From the NCBI RefSeq assembly GCF_900182655.1, contig NZ_FXTC01000007.1, forward strand, positions 1-64,000: DNA of 64,000 nucleotides. Direction: 5' to 3'. Each line of letters opens with the position of its first letter. Positions within the stretch are counted from its first letter, which is position 1. This document shows, one piece after another, positions 46,900-55,319 of this stretch. The position numbers and the translations under genes were made by a program. The notes beneath the pieces are model-generated. The model did not search any database. It was not told where the DNA came from and saw nothing but the letters and a program-made list of their open reading frames with translations. This stretch comes from Chryseobacterium rhizoplanae. GTDB taxonomy: Bacteria > Bacteroidota > Bacteroidia > Flavobacteriales > Weeksellaceae.

Positions 46900-48336
46900 G
46901 TGCAGGAAAAATATATAGACGAAACGAAACAGGGCGAAGCTTTTGCTATTGCTGAAAGACCGGAGAACTCTAAAAAACTGTTTTTAGAAAGCTATGGTTG
47001 TCAGATGAACTTCTCTGACTCTGAAATTGTTGCATCCATTCTCAATGAACAGGGTTATAATACAACAATGAAAGTAGAGGAAGCTGACCTGATTCTCTTA
47101 AATACATGTTCCATCCGAGAAAAAGCAGAACAGACCGTGAGAATGCGTCTTTCACAATTCAAAAACCTGAAAAAAGAAAAACCGAATATGACGGTGGGGG
47201 TTTTGGGTTGTATGGCGGAAAGATTAAAAACCAAATTCTTAGAAGAAGAACAACTGGTTGACCTTGTTGTAGGTCCTGATGCCTATAGAGATCTACCTAA
47301 TCTTTTAAAAGAAACTGACGATGGAAGAGATGCAATTAACGTGATCCTTTCCAAAGAAGAAACCTATGCAGATATCAATCCCGTTCGTTTAGGCGGAAAC
47401 GGTGTTACCGCTTTTGTTACCATTACCAGAGGTTGTGATAACATGTGTACATTCTGTGTAGTTCCTTTTACCAGAGGAAGAGAAAGAAGCCGTGATCCTC
47501 ACTCTATCATAGATGAATGTAAAGATCTTGCCAACAACGGATATAAAGAAATTACCCTTTTAGGACAGAACGTAGACTCTTACCTTTGGTATGGAGGAGG
47601 CCCTAAAAAAGATTTCGCCAAAGCTTCTGAAATGCAGAAGGCAACTGCTGTAAATTTTGCTCAATTGCTTGATTTGGTAGCTAAAGCCGTTCCGGAATTA
47701 AGAATCAGATTCTCCACTTCAAATCCGCAGGATATGAGCCTGGATGTATTTAAAATGATGGCAAAACACGATAATATCTGTAAATACGTGCACCTTCCTG
47801 TACAAAGCGGAAGCAATAATATGCTTGAAGCGATGAACAGACAGCATACCCGTGAAGAATATCTTGATCTGATCAGAAAAGCAAAAGAAATTGTTCCTGA
47901 AGTAGCCTTTTCTCAGGATATGATCGTTGGATTCTGTAATGAATCAGAAGAAGACCACCAGGATACCTTAAGCCTGATGAGAGAAGTGGAATATGACTAC
48001 GGTTATATGTTTGCTTACTCAGAAAGACCGGGAACTCCGGCTCACAAGAAAATGGAAGACAATATTCCGGCTGATGTAAAACAGAGACGTCTTGCTGAAG
48101 TTATTGCCCTTCAGGGTGAGCTTTCCAAACAAAGAATGAAATCTTATGTAGGAAGAATGCACCAGATTCTGATTGAAGGAATTTCCAAGAAGAACAAAAA
48201 CCAATGGAAAGGAAGAAACTCTCAGAATGCCGTATGTGTATTTGATCAGCTGGAAGGACAGAAAATAGGTGACATTGTGAACGTTTTTGTCTATGACAAC
48301 ACACAAGGCACACTTTTAGGGAGAACAGCGGAATAA
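46900..48336 (+). CDS. miaB: tRNA-2-methylthio-N6-dimethylallyladenosine synthase
   Basis: A 478-aa radical SAM enzyme that adds the methylthio group to i6A37 of tRNAs. The N-terminal cluster domain has Cys in SYGCQMN, LNTCSIREKAE and LGCMAER. The radical SAM motif is TRGCDNMCTFCVVPFTRGRERSR (CxxxCxxC). A TRAM domain ends the protein. The start is read as GTG 46900 (then QEKYIDETKQGEAF); TTG 46891 is also open but less likely. miaE at 21907 acts on its product. Confidence 0.95.
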   Translation: MQEKYIDETKQGEAFAIAERPENSKKLFLESYGCQMNFSDSEIVASILNEQGYNTTMKVEEADLILLNTCSIREKAEQTVRMRLSQFKNLKKEKPNMTVGVLGCMAERLKTKFLEEEQLVDLVVGPDAYRDLPNLLKETDDGRDAINVILSKEETYADINPVRLGGNGVTAFVTITRGCDNMCTFCVVPFTRGRERSRDPHSIIDECKDLANNGYKEITLLGQNVDSYLWYGGGPKKDFAKASEMQKATAVNFAQLLDLVAKAVPELRIRFSTSNPQDMSLDVFKMMAKHDNICKYVHLPVQSGSNNMLEAMNRQHTREEYLDLIRKAKEIVPEVAFSQDMIVGFCNESEEDHQDTLSLMREVEYDYGYMFAYSERPGTPAHKKMEDNIPADVKQRRLAEVIALQGELSKQRMKSYVGRMHQILIEGISKKNKNQWKGRNSQNAVCVFDQLEGQKIGDIVNVFVYDNTQGTLLGRTAE

Positions 48337-48345
48337 CAGTAAGTT

Positions 48346-48598
48346 TTGATCAGGGCGGTGTATCTTTTTGCAATGCTTTCCTTTGCTCTGGTATCTTGCC
48401 GGATTTTTAGTAAATTGTGAAAGAAAGACTAGACTCTTCAGATCACAGCATATGAGCCAGAATCTGAAAGATACTGTACTGGATGAAGAATCACTCGATG
48501 GCTGGATGCCGAAAGAGATAAAAGGTTTAAAAGTAGATTATTATCAGTATTTAACCTATAAAATTGAAAATGGAAAAGTTTCAGAGGTATTACCTTAG
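48346..48598 (+). pseudogene. small lipoprotein gene interrupted by a frameshift
   Basis: From TTG 48346 (or GTG 48358) one frame reads a good lipoprotein signal, IRAVYLFAMLSFALVSC, but stops soon after at 48420. The next frame is open from there to a stop at 48598 and reads a plausible body (MSQNLKDTVLDEESLDGW, EIKGLKVDYYQYLTYKIEN). Loss of one T from the TTTTT at 48404-48408 would join signal and body into a protein of about 83 aa. The end overlaps the next gene by 29 bp, as coupled genes do. It could be a true pseudogene, a slippage-controlled gene, or a base-calling error. Confidence 0.55.
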
Positions 48599-49289
48599 CT
48601 TTTTGTTGCTTATCGTTTACACCAATACTATTGCACAGGTCAACTGTAATGCAGTAGAGGGTGAGAACTGCAAAAAAGCGTGTGAGTTATACAACTGGGC
48701 TTCAGATGTACAAGGTTTCGCAGCATCTCAGGAAGGCTTTGATAAAGCTATTGGGCTGTGTCCTGATTTCTCCCTTGCTTATATGGAAAAAGCAGTTCCA
48801 TATCTTAAGAACGGGGATTTTGAAACCTGGAAAATTTTAATTGATAAAGCCGTTGCTTTAGATCCTCAAATGCACCTTGGTTATAGAGGCTGGGCCAAGT
48901 TTCAGTTTCTGAGAGGCTTTAAAGGAGCTATTCAGGATTTAGACCAATTAAAAAAATATTATCCCGGAGACTTGGGAAGGTCTCGAAACGGGGACTATAA
49001 TCTGGATGTAGTAAGAGCTATGTCCTACAGCGCGTTAGGACAGAAAGAAAAAGCGGCTGGGATTATAGAAAGGCTTCTGGCTACCAGAGGTTATGTGAAG
49101 GGAATGTTTGATCATTATCAGTTGGGAGTCACTTACTTCGAGCTGGGAAGGTATGACAAAGCCCTGGAAAATTTTGAAAAACAAAGCAAAGAATACAACT
49201 TTGCCGAGAATATATACTTTAAAAGTAAAGTTTCTAAGATCAGAAACAAAGATTATTTAGATTTAAAAATGTTAGCCCTGCAAACGTAA
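48570..49289 (+). CDS. exported TPR-repeat protein
   Basis: A 239-aa protein with signal peptide MEKFQRYYLSFLLLIVYTNTIAQ. The mature part has two Cys-bearing residues near its start (NCNAVEGENCKKAC) and then helical TPR-like repeats, for instance FSLAYMEKAVPYLKNGDFETW, VVRAMSYSALGQKEKAAGII and YQLGVTYFELGRYDKALENF. TPR proteins act as scaffolds; the partner is unknown. The start ATG lies within the end of the preceding lipoprotein frame, suggesting an operon. Confidence 0.8.
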   Translation: MEKFQRYYLSFLLLIVYTNTIAQVNCNAVEGENCKKACELYNWASDVQGFAASQEGFDKAIGLCPDFSLAYMEKAVPYLKNGDFETWKILIDKAVALDPQMHLGYRGWAKFQFLRGFKGAIQDLDQLKKYYPGDLGRSRNGDYNLDVVRAMSYSALGQKEKAAGIIERLLATRGYVKGMFDHYQLGVTYFELGRYDKALENFEKQSKEYNFAENIYFKSKVSKIRNKDYLDLKMLALQT

Positions 49290-49404
49290 TGATGAGGGAA
49301 AGACCATGAAAGATGTCTACACTCATCACTTTAACAAAGTCTACAGGAAAGAGATTGAAGAGCTGTAGAAGATTAACATTAAATCAATAATCAAAAATTT
49401 ACTT

Positions 49405-50694
49405 ATGAGCAACGAGTTACAAAACATAAAAAACCGTTTCGGAATTATCGGAAACTTTCCGGCACTCAACCGGGCGCTGGAAAAATCTATTCAGGTGGCC
49501 CCTACAGATATTTCTGTACTGGTAATAGGGGAAAGTGGAGTAGGAAAAGAATTTATTCCGAAAATTATCCATTCAGAATCCAAAAGAAAACATCAGCCTT
49601 ATATCGTAGTAAACTGTGGAGCAATTCCGGAAGGAACCATAGACTCTGAGCTGTTCGGACACGAAAAAGGAGCTTTTACAGGAGCTACAGCTACAAGAAA
49701 AGGGTACTTTGAAGTAGCAGACGGTGGAACCATCTTTTTGGATGAGGTAGGAGAGCTTCCACTGCAGACCCAGGTTCGTCTTTTAAGAGTGCTGGAAAGT
49801 GGTGAATTTATGAAAGTAGGTTCTTCACAGGTACAGAAGACCAACGTAAGAATTGTAGCGGCGACTAACGTTAATATGATGAAAGCCATCCATGACGGAA
49901 GATTCCGTGAGGATTTATATTACCGTCTGAATACCGTTCAGATCGACATGCCGCCTTTGAGAGAAAGAAAAGGTGACATTCATTTGCTGTTCAGAAAATT
50001 TGCAATAGACTTTGCTGAAAAGTACAGAATGCCGGAGCTTGAGCTGGAGCAGAGCGCTGTTCATTATATAGAAAATTATTCTTTCCCGGGTAACATCCGC
50101 CAATTAAGAAACTTAGTAGAGCAGATGACCGTTGTGGAAAGGAACAGAAATATCACTGCTGAGAAACTGGCTGAGTATATTCCGATGGAAACCCATCTTC
50201 CGATGGTAGTGAACAGTCAGAATACTCCTAAGCAGAACGATTTCGGAAGTGAAAGGGAAATCATGTATAAAATTCTGTTCGATATGAGGAATGATATTAA
50301 TGATTTAAAATCCTTAACTTCGGAATTGATTAAGAACAGGGGAACAGCAGATCTGAGTAACCATGAGAAAAACCTGATCAACAGGATTTATACCCCTGAG
50401 ACTCAACCTCAGGTAAATCCCGGGTCTTTAGTCTATTTTGACAATCATAATGATGCACCGGTAGTTCAGAATCCTACGATTATCTCAACTCCGGATGACA
50501 GTTATGAAGATATTGAAGATATCGAAATTGAAGAAAACAGACCGGAATCACTTTCTCTTCAGAATAATGAAAAAGATTTGATTATCAAGGCGTTGGAGAA
50601 GCATAAAGGACGCAGGAACAGAGCCGCAGATGAATTGGGAATCTCACAAAGAACTTTATACAGAAAAATAAAACAATATAACCTGGAAGATTAG
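49405..50694 (+). CDS. sigma-54-dependent transcriptional activator
   Basis: A 429-aa NtrC-family activator. There is no N-terminal receiver or GAF domain: the AAA+ core begins almost at once. Walker A is VIGESGVGKEFIPKII near residue 42, the sigma-54 contact loop is GHEKGAFTGAT near 90, Walker B is GTIFLDEVGELPL, and the Arg finger region REDLYYRLNTVQIDMPPLRER follows. A linker of about 110 residues leads to a Fis-type helix-turn-helix (LEKHKGRRNRAADELGISQRTLYRKIKQ). Lacking a sensory domain, it may be constitutive or controlled through partners. It precedes a membrane protein gene and lptE by a few bases, so envelope genes could be targets. Confidence 0.93.
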   Translation: MSNELQNIKNRFGIIGNFPALNRALEKSIQVAPTDISVLVIGESGVGKEFIPKIIHSESKRKHQPYIVVNCGAIPEGTIDSELFGHEKGAFTGATATRKGYFEVADGGTIFLDEVGELPLQTQVRLLRVLESGEFMKVGSSQVQKTNVRIVAATNVNMMKAIHDGRFREDLYYRLNTVQIDMPPLRERKGDIHLLFRKFAIDFAEKYRMPELELEQSAVHYIENYSFPGNIRQLRNLVEQMTVVERNRNITAEKLAEYIPMETHLPMVVNSQNTPKQNDFGSEREIMYKILFDMRNDINDLKSLTSELIKNRGTADLSNHEKNLINRIYTPETQPQVNPGSLVYFDNHNDAPVVQNPTIISTPDDSYEDIEDIEIEENRPESLSLQNNEKDLIIKALEKHKGRRNRAADELGISQRTLYRKIKQYNLED

Positions 50695-50701
50695 CACAAT
50701 A

Positions 50702-51406
50702 ATGAAAGTAAATTTAACATCTAAGCCGATCAATTTTAAACTCGGAGAATATATTAATAAAGGTTTTGAACTTTTAAAGAAAGATTTCGGAAATATTTTT
50801 GTAGCATTTTTAGTGTGCTTTATCATGTCGATTATTCCGTTTTGCGGATTATTAGCGATGGGTAATTTGTACAAATATCTTCAAAGGCTGAGCAGAAATC
50901 AGCCGGCAAGTCCGGGAGATATCTTCGATTTTAAGGACTTTATGCCTTACTTTATGCTGCAGTTAATTGTTTTTGGAGGTGTTTTATTACTTTATATTCC
51001 TTTACTTGCTGTGCTGGGGATATCAGGAGCAATGTCAGAGGGGAATGAGCCCAATCCAATGGTCGCTCTTTTTATTTTTCCTTACGTGTTTTTATTGATT
51101 GCAGCGATATACTACTTTGTATTGAAGGGCTTTTATATCATTCCATTAATCAGCCTTAAAGGAATCACAGAAATAAAAGAAGCGTGGAATATTTCAAAAA
51201 TAATGACCAAAGGAAATCTATTGTCTATTTTCCTTTTCTCGTTAGTGGTGAGCATCTTAGCTCAGATTGGTATTGTGGCTTGCGGGATAGGGATTTTTCT
51301 TACCCTTCCGTTTTTATATACTGCAAACTATTTTGCTTATGAAGATGCTATTCAACAAATTGAGTATGATGAAATTATTGAAATTGGATCTAAAAATGAA
51401 TTTTAA
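50702..51406 (+). CDS. polytopic membrane protein, function unknown
   Basis: A 234-aa protein with about five to six membrane segments after a hydrophilic start (NFKLGEYINKGFELLKKDFGNIFVAF). The amphipathic helix before the first segment and the later IKEAWNISKIMTKGNLLSIF recall the 6716 protein and DUF975-like families. It starts eight bases after the sigma-54 activator gene and overlaps lptE by 11 bp, which suggests co-translation. Confidence 0.75.
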   Translation: MKVNLTSKPINFKLGEYINKGFELLKKDFGNIFVAFLVCFIMSIIPFCGLLAMGNLYKYLQRLSRNQPASPGDIFDFKDFMPYFMLQLIVFGGVLLLYIPLLAVLGISGAMSEGNEPNPMVALFIFPYVFLLIAAIYYFVLKGFYIIPLISLKGITEIKEAWNISKIMTKGNLLSIFLFSLVVSILAQIGIVACGIGIFLTLPFLYTANYFAYEDAIQQIEYDEIIEIGSKNEF

Positions 51407-51947
51407 CATTAAAAATATCAGCCTGAAACAATCACTGCTTACCGCAATGCTTTTTGCATTGCTGGGAGTTTTAAATTCATGCTACAGCTTTACGGGATCA
51501 TCTCTTACAGATGAAAAAACGGTGCAGATCAATGAATTTCCAAATAATGCACCCCTTGTAAACCCTGCATTATCCCAACAGTTTTCTACCGCAATACAAA
51601 ACAGATTCCTTCAGAGAACAACGCTGAAAGGGACCAAAGAAAACCCTGATATCCTGATAGAAGGAGAGATTACAGACTATTCCATTACTCCTACCACAAT
51701 CAGTTCCAATACCCAGACCAACCCTTCTGGTGGAGTGATTCAGCAGGCACAGAATAAACTTACGATTACCGTAAAGGTACATTATGAAAACAAAATTCAT
51801 CCGGATGCAAGTTTCGACAGAACCTATTCCGATGAAGCCGCTTTCAACAGTGATGTATCACTAAGTCAAATCGAAGACCAGCAGGTAAAACTGGTAACAG
51901 ATAGAATTATTAATAAGATATTTAACGACATTGTAGCGAATTGGTAA
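51396..51947 (+). CDS. lptE: LPS assembly lipoprotein LptE-like
   Basis: A 183-aa lipoprotein, start MNFNIKNISLKQSLL with lipobox LNSCYSF near residue 30. The body has the Bacteroidota LptE pattern: TVQINEFPNNAPLVNPALSQQFSTAIQNRF, ILIEGEITDYSITPTTI and TITVKVHYENKIHPDASFDRTYSDEAAF. In LptDE the lipoprotein plugs the outer-membrane barrel that inserts lipopolysaccharide. lptD is not in view. ATGs further upstream in this frame lie within the preceding gene; 51396 gives the best signal peptide. Confidence 0.88.
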   Translation: MNFNIKNISLKQSLLTAMLFALLGVLNSCYSFTGSSLTDEKTVQINEFPNNAPLVNPALSQQFSTAIQNRFLQRTTLKGTKENPDILIEGEITDYSITPTTISSNTQTNPSGGVIQQAQNKLTITVKVHYENKIHPDASFDRTYSDEAAFNSDVSLSQIEDQQVKLVTDRIINKIFNDIVANW

Positions 51948-51948
51948 G

Positions 51949-54069
51949 ATGAATCCGAGAGTTTTAGAATTAATAAAAGATCCGAAAAATATTCAGTTCG
52001 AAGACCTTGGTCTTTTGAAAGAAGAGATTCATACTTTTCCTTATATTCAAAATATCAGGGCGCTTCATCTGTATGGAGTCCATCTGTACGAAAAGGAAAA
52101 CTATCAGAAAGAGCTTTCCACCACGGCAGCTTATACAACTGATAAGAAGATTTTGTATCAGCTGATCAACGGAAAGATCAACCAGGAACCCAAACCGGAA
52201 ATTGTTGAAGAGAAAAAACCTTCCAAAGCAATTGAAAAACCAACTCAGTTAGTCCCGAAAAAGTCTTTTCCTATCAAAAGAGAAGAGGGCGTTTCTGTGG
52301 AAAAACCAATAGAAGAGCATGATACTGCATGCCTTTTACCAATTACACAGGAGGTTAAGCACATTTATGTAAATGGTGAACGAAACAGAATTTTATTCGA
52401 AGGGGAAGAAAACTTCCTTGATGAGCAAAATTCTGAAACAATAGATATTGAGTCTACCCTGGAATCAGGAGTTCTGGTCACTCAAAAGACTGAACCTGTA
52501 GTGGAAAAGCCTGTTCAGCAAGACGAAAAACAAGCTGAAGCAGAGGAAAAGGCAGGAGAAAACTTTACGCCGGAAACCATCATTCACGAAGATCAGATTT
52601 CTTCAGAAAAAGAAGAAGAAAAGATTGACGAAGAAGAAAATATCAGTTTTCATGAAGTAGCTCCTGTAGTACCGGAAGAAAATGTTGAAAAAGTTGTAGA
52701 AGAGCCTGTAAAAACAGAATCAACAGTTAATGAAACTGAAATTATTTCTGAAGAAGAGGCTTCTCAACAAGTAATACAAGCTGAAATAGAAGAGAATGCT
52801 GGAGAAAATTTTACGCCGGAAACCATTATCGATGAAGATCAGATTTCTGTTGCAAAAGAAGAAGGGAATAATGAAGAAGAGTCACCAATAGAAGTATCCG
52901 ATGCGGAAGTAAGCTTCCATGGAACAGAATCCTTCATGCCGGATGTTAAAATCCAGGGCAACAACGAAGAAATTTCTGAAACAGCTGCAGTTTCCCAGTC
53001 CCATGTAAATAAGCATGAAGAGGAAATGAGACGTCTGATTGAAGAAGTGGAGAAAAAGATGAAGGAGGCTAAACCTGTTGCTCAGGAAGAAAAGACAGAG
53101 CCTGAAGCAACTGAAGATCATGAAATTAGCTTCGCTGAAACCCAGAATTTCCATTTCTGGTCAACAAGTGATGACAGACCTTCGGAAATCAAAGAAGAGC
53201 CTGTAAAAGAAGAAGTTGTTGAAAGCCAATTGCCTTCGGAAGAGGAGATTAAGGTTGAAGCAGCGGAAGAAAAGGAAGAAGTTCCTGAAGTTCAGTCTGC
53301 ATGGAAGCCTATGAGTGTGGAATCCAATTTGCCTGATTCATTAATCAGTAAGTCAACAGAAGCGGCAGCTCCTGAAATAAAAGCCCCGGTAGCAGAGATA
53401 ATTCCTGCAGAAGAACCGGAACCTGTCATTGAAGCTGAAGCTCCATCTGAAACGATTGAGGGCATTACAGAAAATGTTCAGGAAGATACTGTAGAAAGAA
53501 CCTCAGAAGCAGCTGAAGAGCATTCTGCCCCAATTGAGACAACCGAAGAAAATACTGATAAAGCTGTTGAAAAAGAAGAAGTTCCCGTGATGAATGTTTC
53601 TTTCTTTGGAACCGATATTTCTACCCTTAAGGTTGAAGATAAGCAGAAGGAAAGTAAAGAAGAACCTGTAGAAGAAATACAGGAAGTTACTATGAAGAAT
53701 ACAACACAGCCGCAATTAGACAGCAATGTTCCCGGTTTTATCAATACCTGGCAAAGCTGGCTTAAGATTGGCAGAACTGAAGAAGTCGTAAAGGAAAAAT
53801 CTGAAATAAAAGAAAAGGCTATTGAAGCCTTCATTGAAAATAATCCTAGAATCAGCCAGTTAAAAGAAGAAAGCTCCTATGTTGTTAAAGAAAAGAACGA
53901 TGATATCTCACATTTGATGACAGAGACACTGGCGAATCTTTATTTTGAACAGAAACTATACACAAAAGCGATAAAAGCGTTTGAAATATTAATCAAAAAG
54001 AGTCCTGAGAAAAAAGAATATTTTGAATCTAAAATTCAGGATATTAAGGACTTCAGAAGTAAAAATTAA
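51949..54069 (+). CDS. large acidic protein with internal repeats and C-terminal TPR
   Basis: A 706-aa protein. The first 90 residues are a small globular part (MNPRVLELIKDPKNIQFEDLG). From about 90 to 600 the sequence is dominated by Glu, Lys, Pro and Val, disordered or extended in appearance, and holds repeated motifs: ENFTPETII(H/D)EDQIS twice (near residues 204 and 286), and (V/I)SFxxT-type motifs at least four times (SFHGTES, SFAETQN, SFFGTDIS, SFHEVAP). The C-terminus (about 600-706) has a WQSWLKIGRTEEVV segment and a TPR pair (LANLYFEQKLYTKAIKAFEILIKKSPEK). It follows lptE by one base. Function unknown; a tethered scaffold is one reading. Confidence 0.82.
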   Translation: MNPRVLELIKDPKNIQFEDLGLLKEEIHTFPYIQNIRALHLYGVHLYEKENYQKELSTTAAYTTDKKILYQLINGKINQEPKPEIVEEKKPSKAIEKPTQLVPKKSFPIKREEGVSVEKPIEEHDTACLLPITQEVKHIYVNGERNRILFEGEENFLDEQNSETIDIESTLESGVLVTQKTEPVVEKPVQQDEKQAEAEEKAGENFTPETIIHEDQISSEKEEEKIDEEENISFHEVAPVVPEENVEKVVEEPVKTESTVNETEIISEEEASQQVIQAEIEENAGENFTPETIIDEDQISVAKEEGNNEEESPIEVSDAEVSFHGTESFMPDVKIQGNNEEISETAAVSQSHVNKHEEEMRRLIEEVEKKMKEAKPVAQEEKTEPEATEDHEISFAETQNFHFWSTSDDRPSEIKEEPVKEEVVESQLPSEEEIKVEAAEEKEEVPEVQSAWKPMSVESNLPDSLISKSTEAAAPEIKAPVAEIIPAEEPEPVIEAEAPSETIEGITENVQEDTVERTSEAAEEHSAPIETTEENTDKAVEKEEVPVMNVSFFGTDISTLKVEDKQKESKEEPVEEIQEVTMKNTTQPQLDSNVPGFINTWQSWLKIGRTEEVVKEKSEIKEKAIEAFIENNPRISQLKEESSYVVKEKNDDISHLMTETLANLYFEQKLYTKAIKAFEILIKKSPEKKEYFESKIQDIKDFRSKN
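52558..52848 (+). repeat. internal direct repeat in the acidic protein gene
   Basis: The segments 52558-52602 and 52804-52848 both encode GENFTPETII-x-EDQIS with only a few synonymous or single changes, so about 45 bp are repeated 246 bp apart. The distance suggests duplication of a module of about 82 codons that has since diverged outside the motif. Confidence 0.75.
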
Positions 54070-54073
54070 AAGG

Positions 54074-54106
54074 AAAAAGGTACTGCTTTAAACAGTACCT
54101 TTTTTT
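54074..54106. terminator. bidirectional terminator
   Basis: AAAAAGGTACTG (54074-54085) pairs with CAGTACCTTTTT (54093-54104) and T residues continue. It ends the sigma-54 activator cluster and, in reverse, the DUF4126 gene. Confidence 0.93.
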
Positions 54107-54108
54107 AT

Positions 54109-54717
54109 TTATAAATTCTGAGGATCGCTTTTACTTCCCCGTAATTTTTTCCATGCCCTCCGTCCAAAAACAATAACAAGAATTAAGGTAATTATTGCAA
54201 GAATTGCTGCAATGACTGGTGCAGCCATGGCAAGAACAGACATAAGACCTGCTCCGGCTGTTTCCGTGGTCCCTACCACAGAATTTCCCAATCCTCCGGT
54301 TGTAGCCGTAGAAGCTGCCCGTATTCCTGCAAATCCTGAGCTGATGGTGGCTGCTGTACCTCCACCTGCAATTAATGCGAGCGCCCATTGCGGAAATGTT
54401 CCCAGCTCAGCAAACTGACTCGCAAATAATATGGAACCTGCTACTGTCGCCATCGGAATAGAAATCGTATCCAGCAAATGATCAATAAAGGGGATATAAT
54501 AGGCCAGAATCTCAGCCACGGTGGCAATTCCTGTTGTAATCAACGTAGGAAGGCCCGCAAGCCACTCAAAATGCTCATTCATGGGAATCCAGTTGAAATA
54601 AGAAGAAAGACTTACGATAAACATCGGGAGAAATACCCGAAATCCCGTAGCCGCTGCCAGTCCAATCCCGATAAATGCGCTGATGATATAAGAAAAATAG
54701 GGAATATTATCTAACAT
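54109..54717 (-). CDS. DUF4126 family membrane protein
   Basis: A 202-aa protein with about five hydrophobic segments. It matches the DUF4126 pattern: ISAFIGIGLAAATGFRVFLPMF near the start, FEWLAGLPTLITTGIATVAEI, the Gly/Ala-rich GGGTAATISSGFAGIRAASTATTGGLGN, and a closing segment PVIAAILAIITLILVIVFGRRAW. Function unknown. It is transcribed alone and converges on the 51949 gene. Confidence 0.87.
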   Translation of the reverse strand: MLDNIPYFSYIISAFIGIGLAAATGFRVFLPMFIVSLSSYFNWIPMNEHFEWLAGLPTLITTGIATVAEILAYYIPFIDHLLDTISIPMATVAGSILFASQFAELGTFPQWALALIAGGGTAATISSGFAGIRAASTATTGGLGNSVVGTTETAGAGLMSVLAMAAPVIAAILAIITLILVIVFGRRAWKKLRGSKSDPQNL

Positions 54718-54932
54718 ATTAATTTTCAGATTTATTGTTTTCCCTAAATTACAAAAAGTATATGATATTAAGAGTTGTTAATTTCATGTGCCGGATATGA
54801 GATACGGGATGCGGATTTCGAGCTTCGCTATTTGTGATTTATTGTAGAATAAAATAGAGTATCTACACAGTGTAAATCTGTGTGATCCGTGGGATAAAAA
54901 CGTCTCACAGATCTTTTTATTCTAATGAAAAG
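54718..54932. other. intergenic stretch with repeat-like sequences
   Basis: No gene seen. The segment at about 54790-54832 (GTGCCGGATATGAGATACGG and onward) and the segment 54865-54915, in which AATCTGTGTGATCCGTGGG and TCTCACAGAT recur in imperfect inverted fashion, look like intergenic repeat debris. Related CACAGAT-type repeats are common in Chryseobacterium as I recall; not verifiable here. Confidence 0.4.
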
Positions 54933-55304
54933 TTATTTTTTCTGTGCTTCACAAAGTTTAATAAACTGAGCCTCTACATCCTGAAATTTAGGAGGCATCT
55001 CAGGAGAAACCCAGAATAACATAGCCATCGTTTTTTCTCCAAAGGCTTCTTTAAATAAATCTTTATTCAGACGGTAGCATTCTCTCAGTAATCTTTTGAT
55101 ACGGTTTCTATGGACAGCTTTTTTAAAATATCTTTTTGAAACAGAAACCCCGAATCTGGGTGCTTCTACGGGAAGGGTGGCTTTGTCTTTCAGAATAATA
55201 ATTCTCAGATTTCCGCTGGTTCTCCATTTGCCTTTCTCAAAAAGCAAACTGATTTCCGTATTTTTTTTGAGCTTTTCCGCTCTGGGATACTTGGAATTTG
55301 TCAT
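54933..55304 (-). CDS. rnpA: ribonuclease P protein component
   Basis: A 123-aa basic protein that assists RNase P RNA in trimming the 5' ends of tRNAs. The signature RNRIKRLLRECYRL is near residue 75, preceded by FGVSVSKRYFKKAVH. The N-terminus YPRAEKLKKNTEISLLFEKGK is standard. It lies 15 bases after tcdA in a tatD-tcdA-rnpA run and is not next to rpmH, unlike in many other phyla. Confidence 0.94.
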   Translation of the reverse strand: MTNSKYPRAEKLKKNTEISLLFEKGKWRTSGNLRIIILKDKATLPVEAPRFGVSVSKRYFKKAVHRNRIKRLLRECYRLNKDLFKEAFGEKTMAMLFWVSPEMPPKFQDVEAQFIKLCEAQKK

Positions 55305-55319
55305 TTACGGGGTGTGAAT

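Noticed and set aside
48368..48598. Uninterrupted 76-residue frame from TTG 48368
   Set aside because: Its first 16 residues make no good signal peptide, while the other frame over the same bases gives an ideal lipoprotein signal. A frameshifted lipoprotein explains both.
54131..54418. Frames on both strands over the DUF4126 gene
   Set aside because: They are shadows of an Ala/Gly-rich coding region; only the DUF4126 frame has membrane-protein character and a family pattern.
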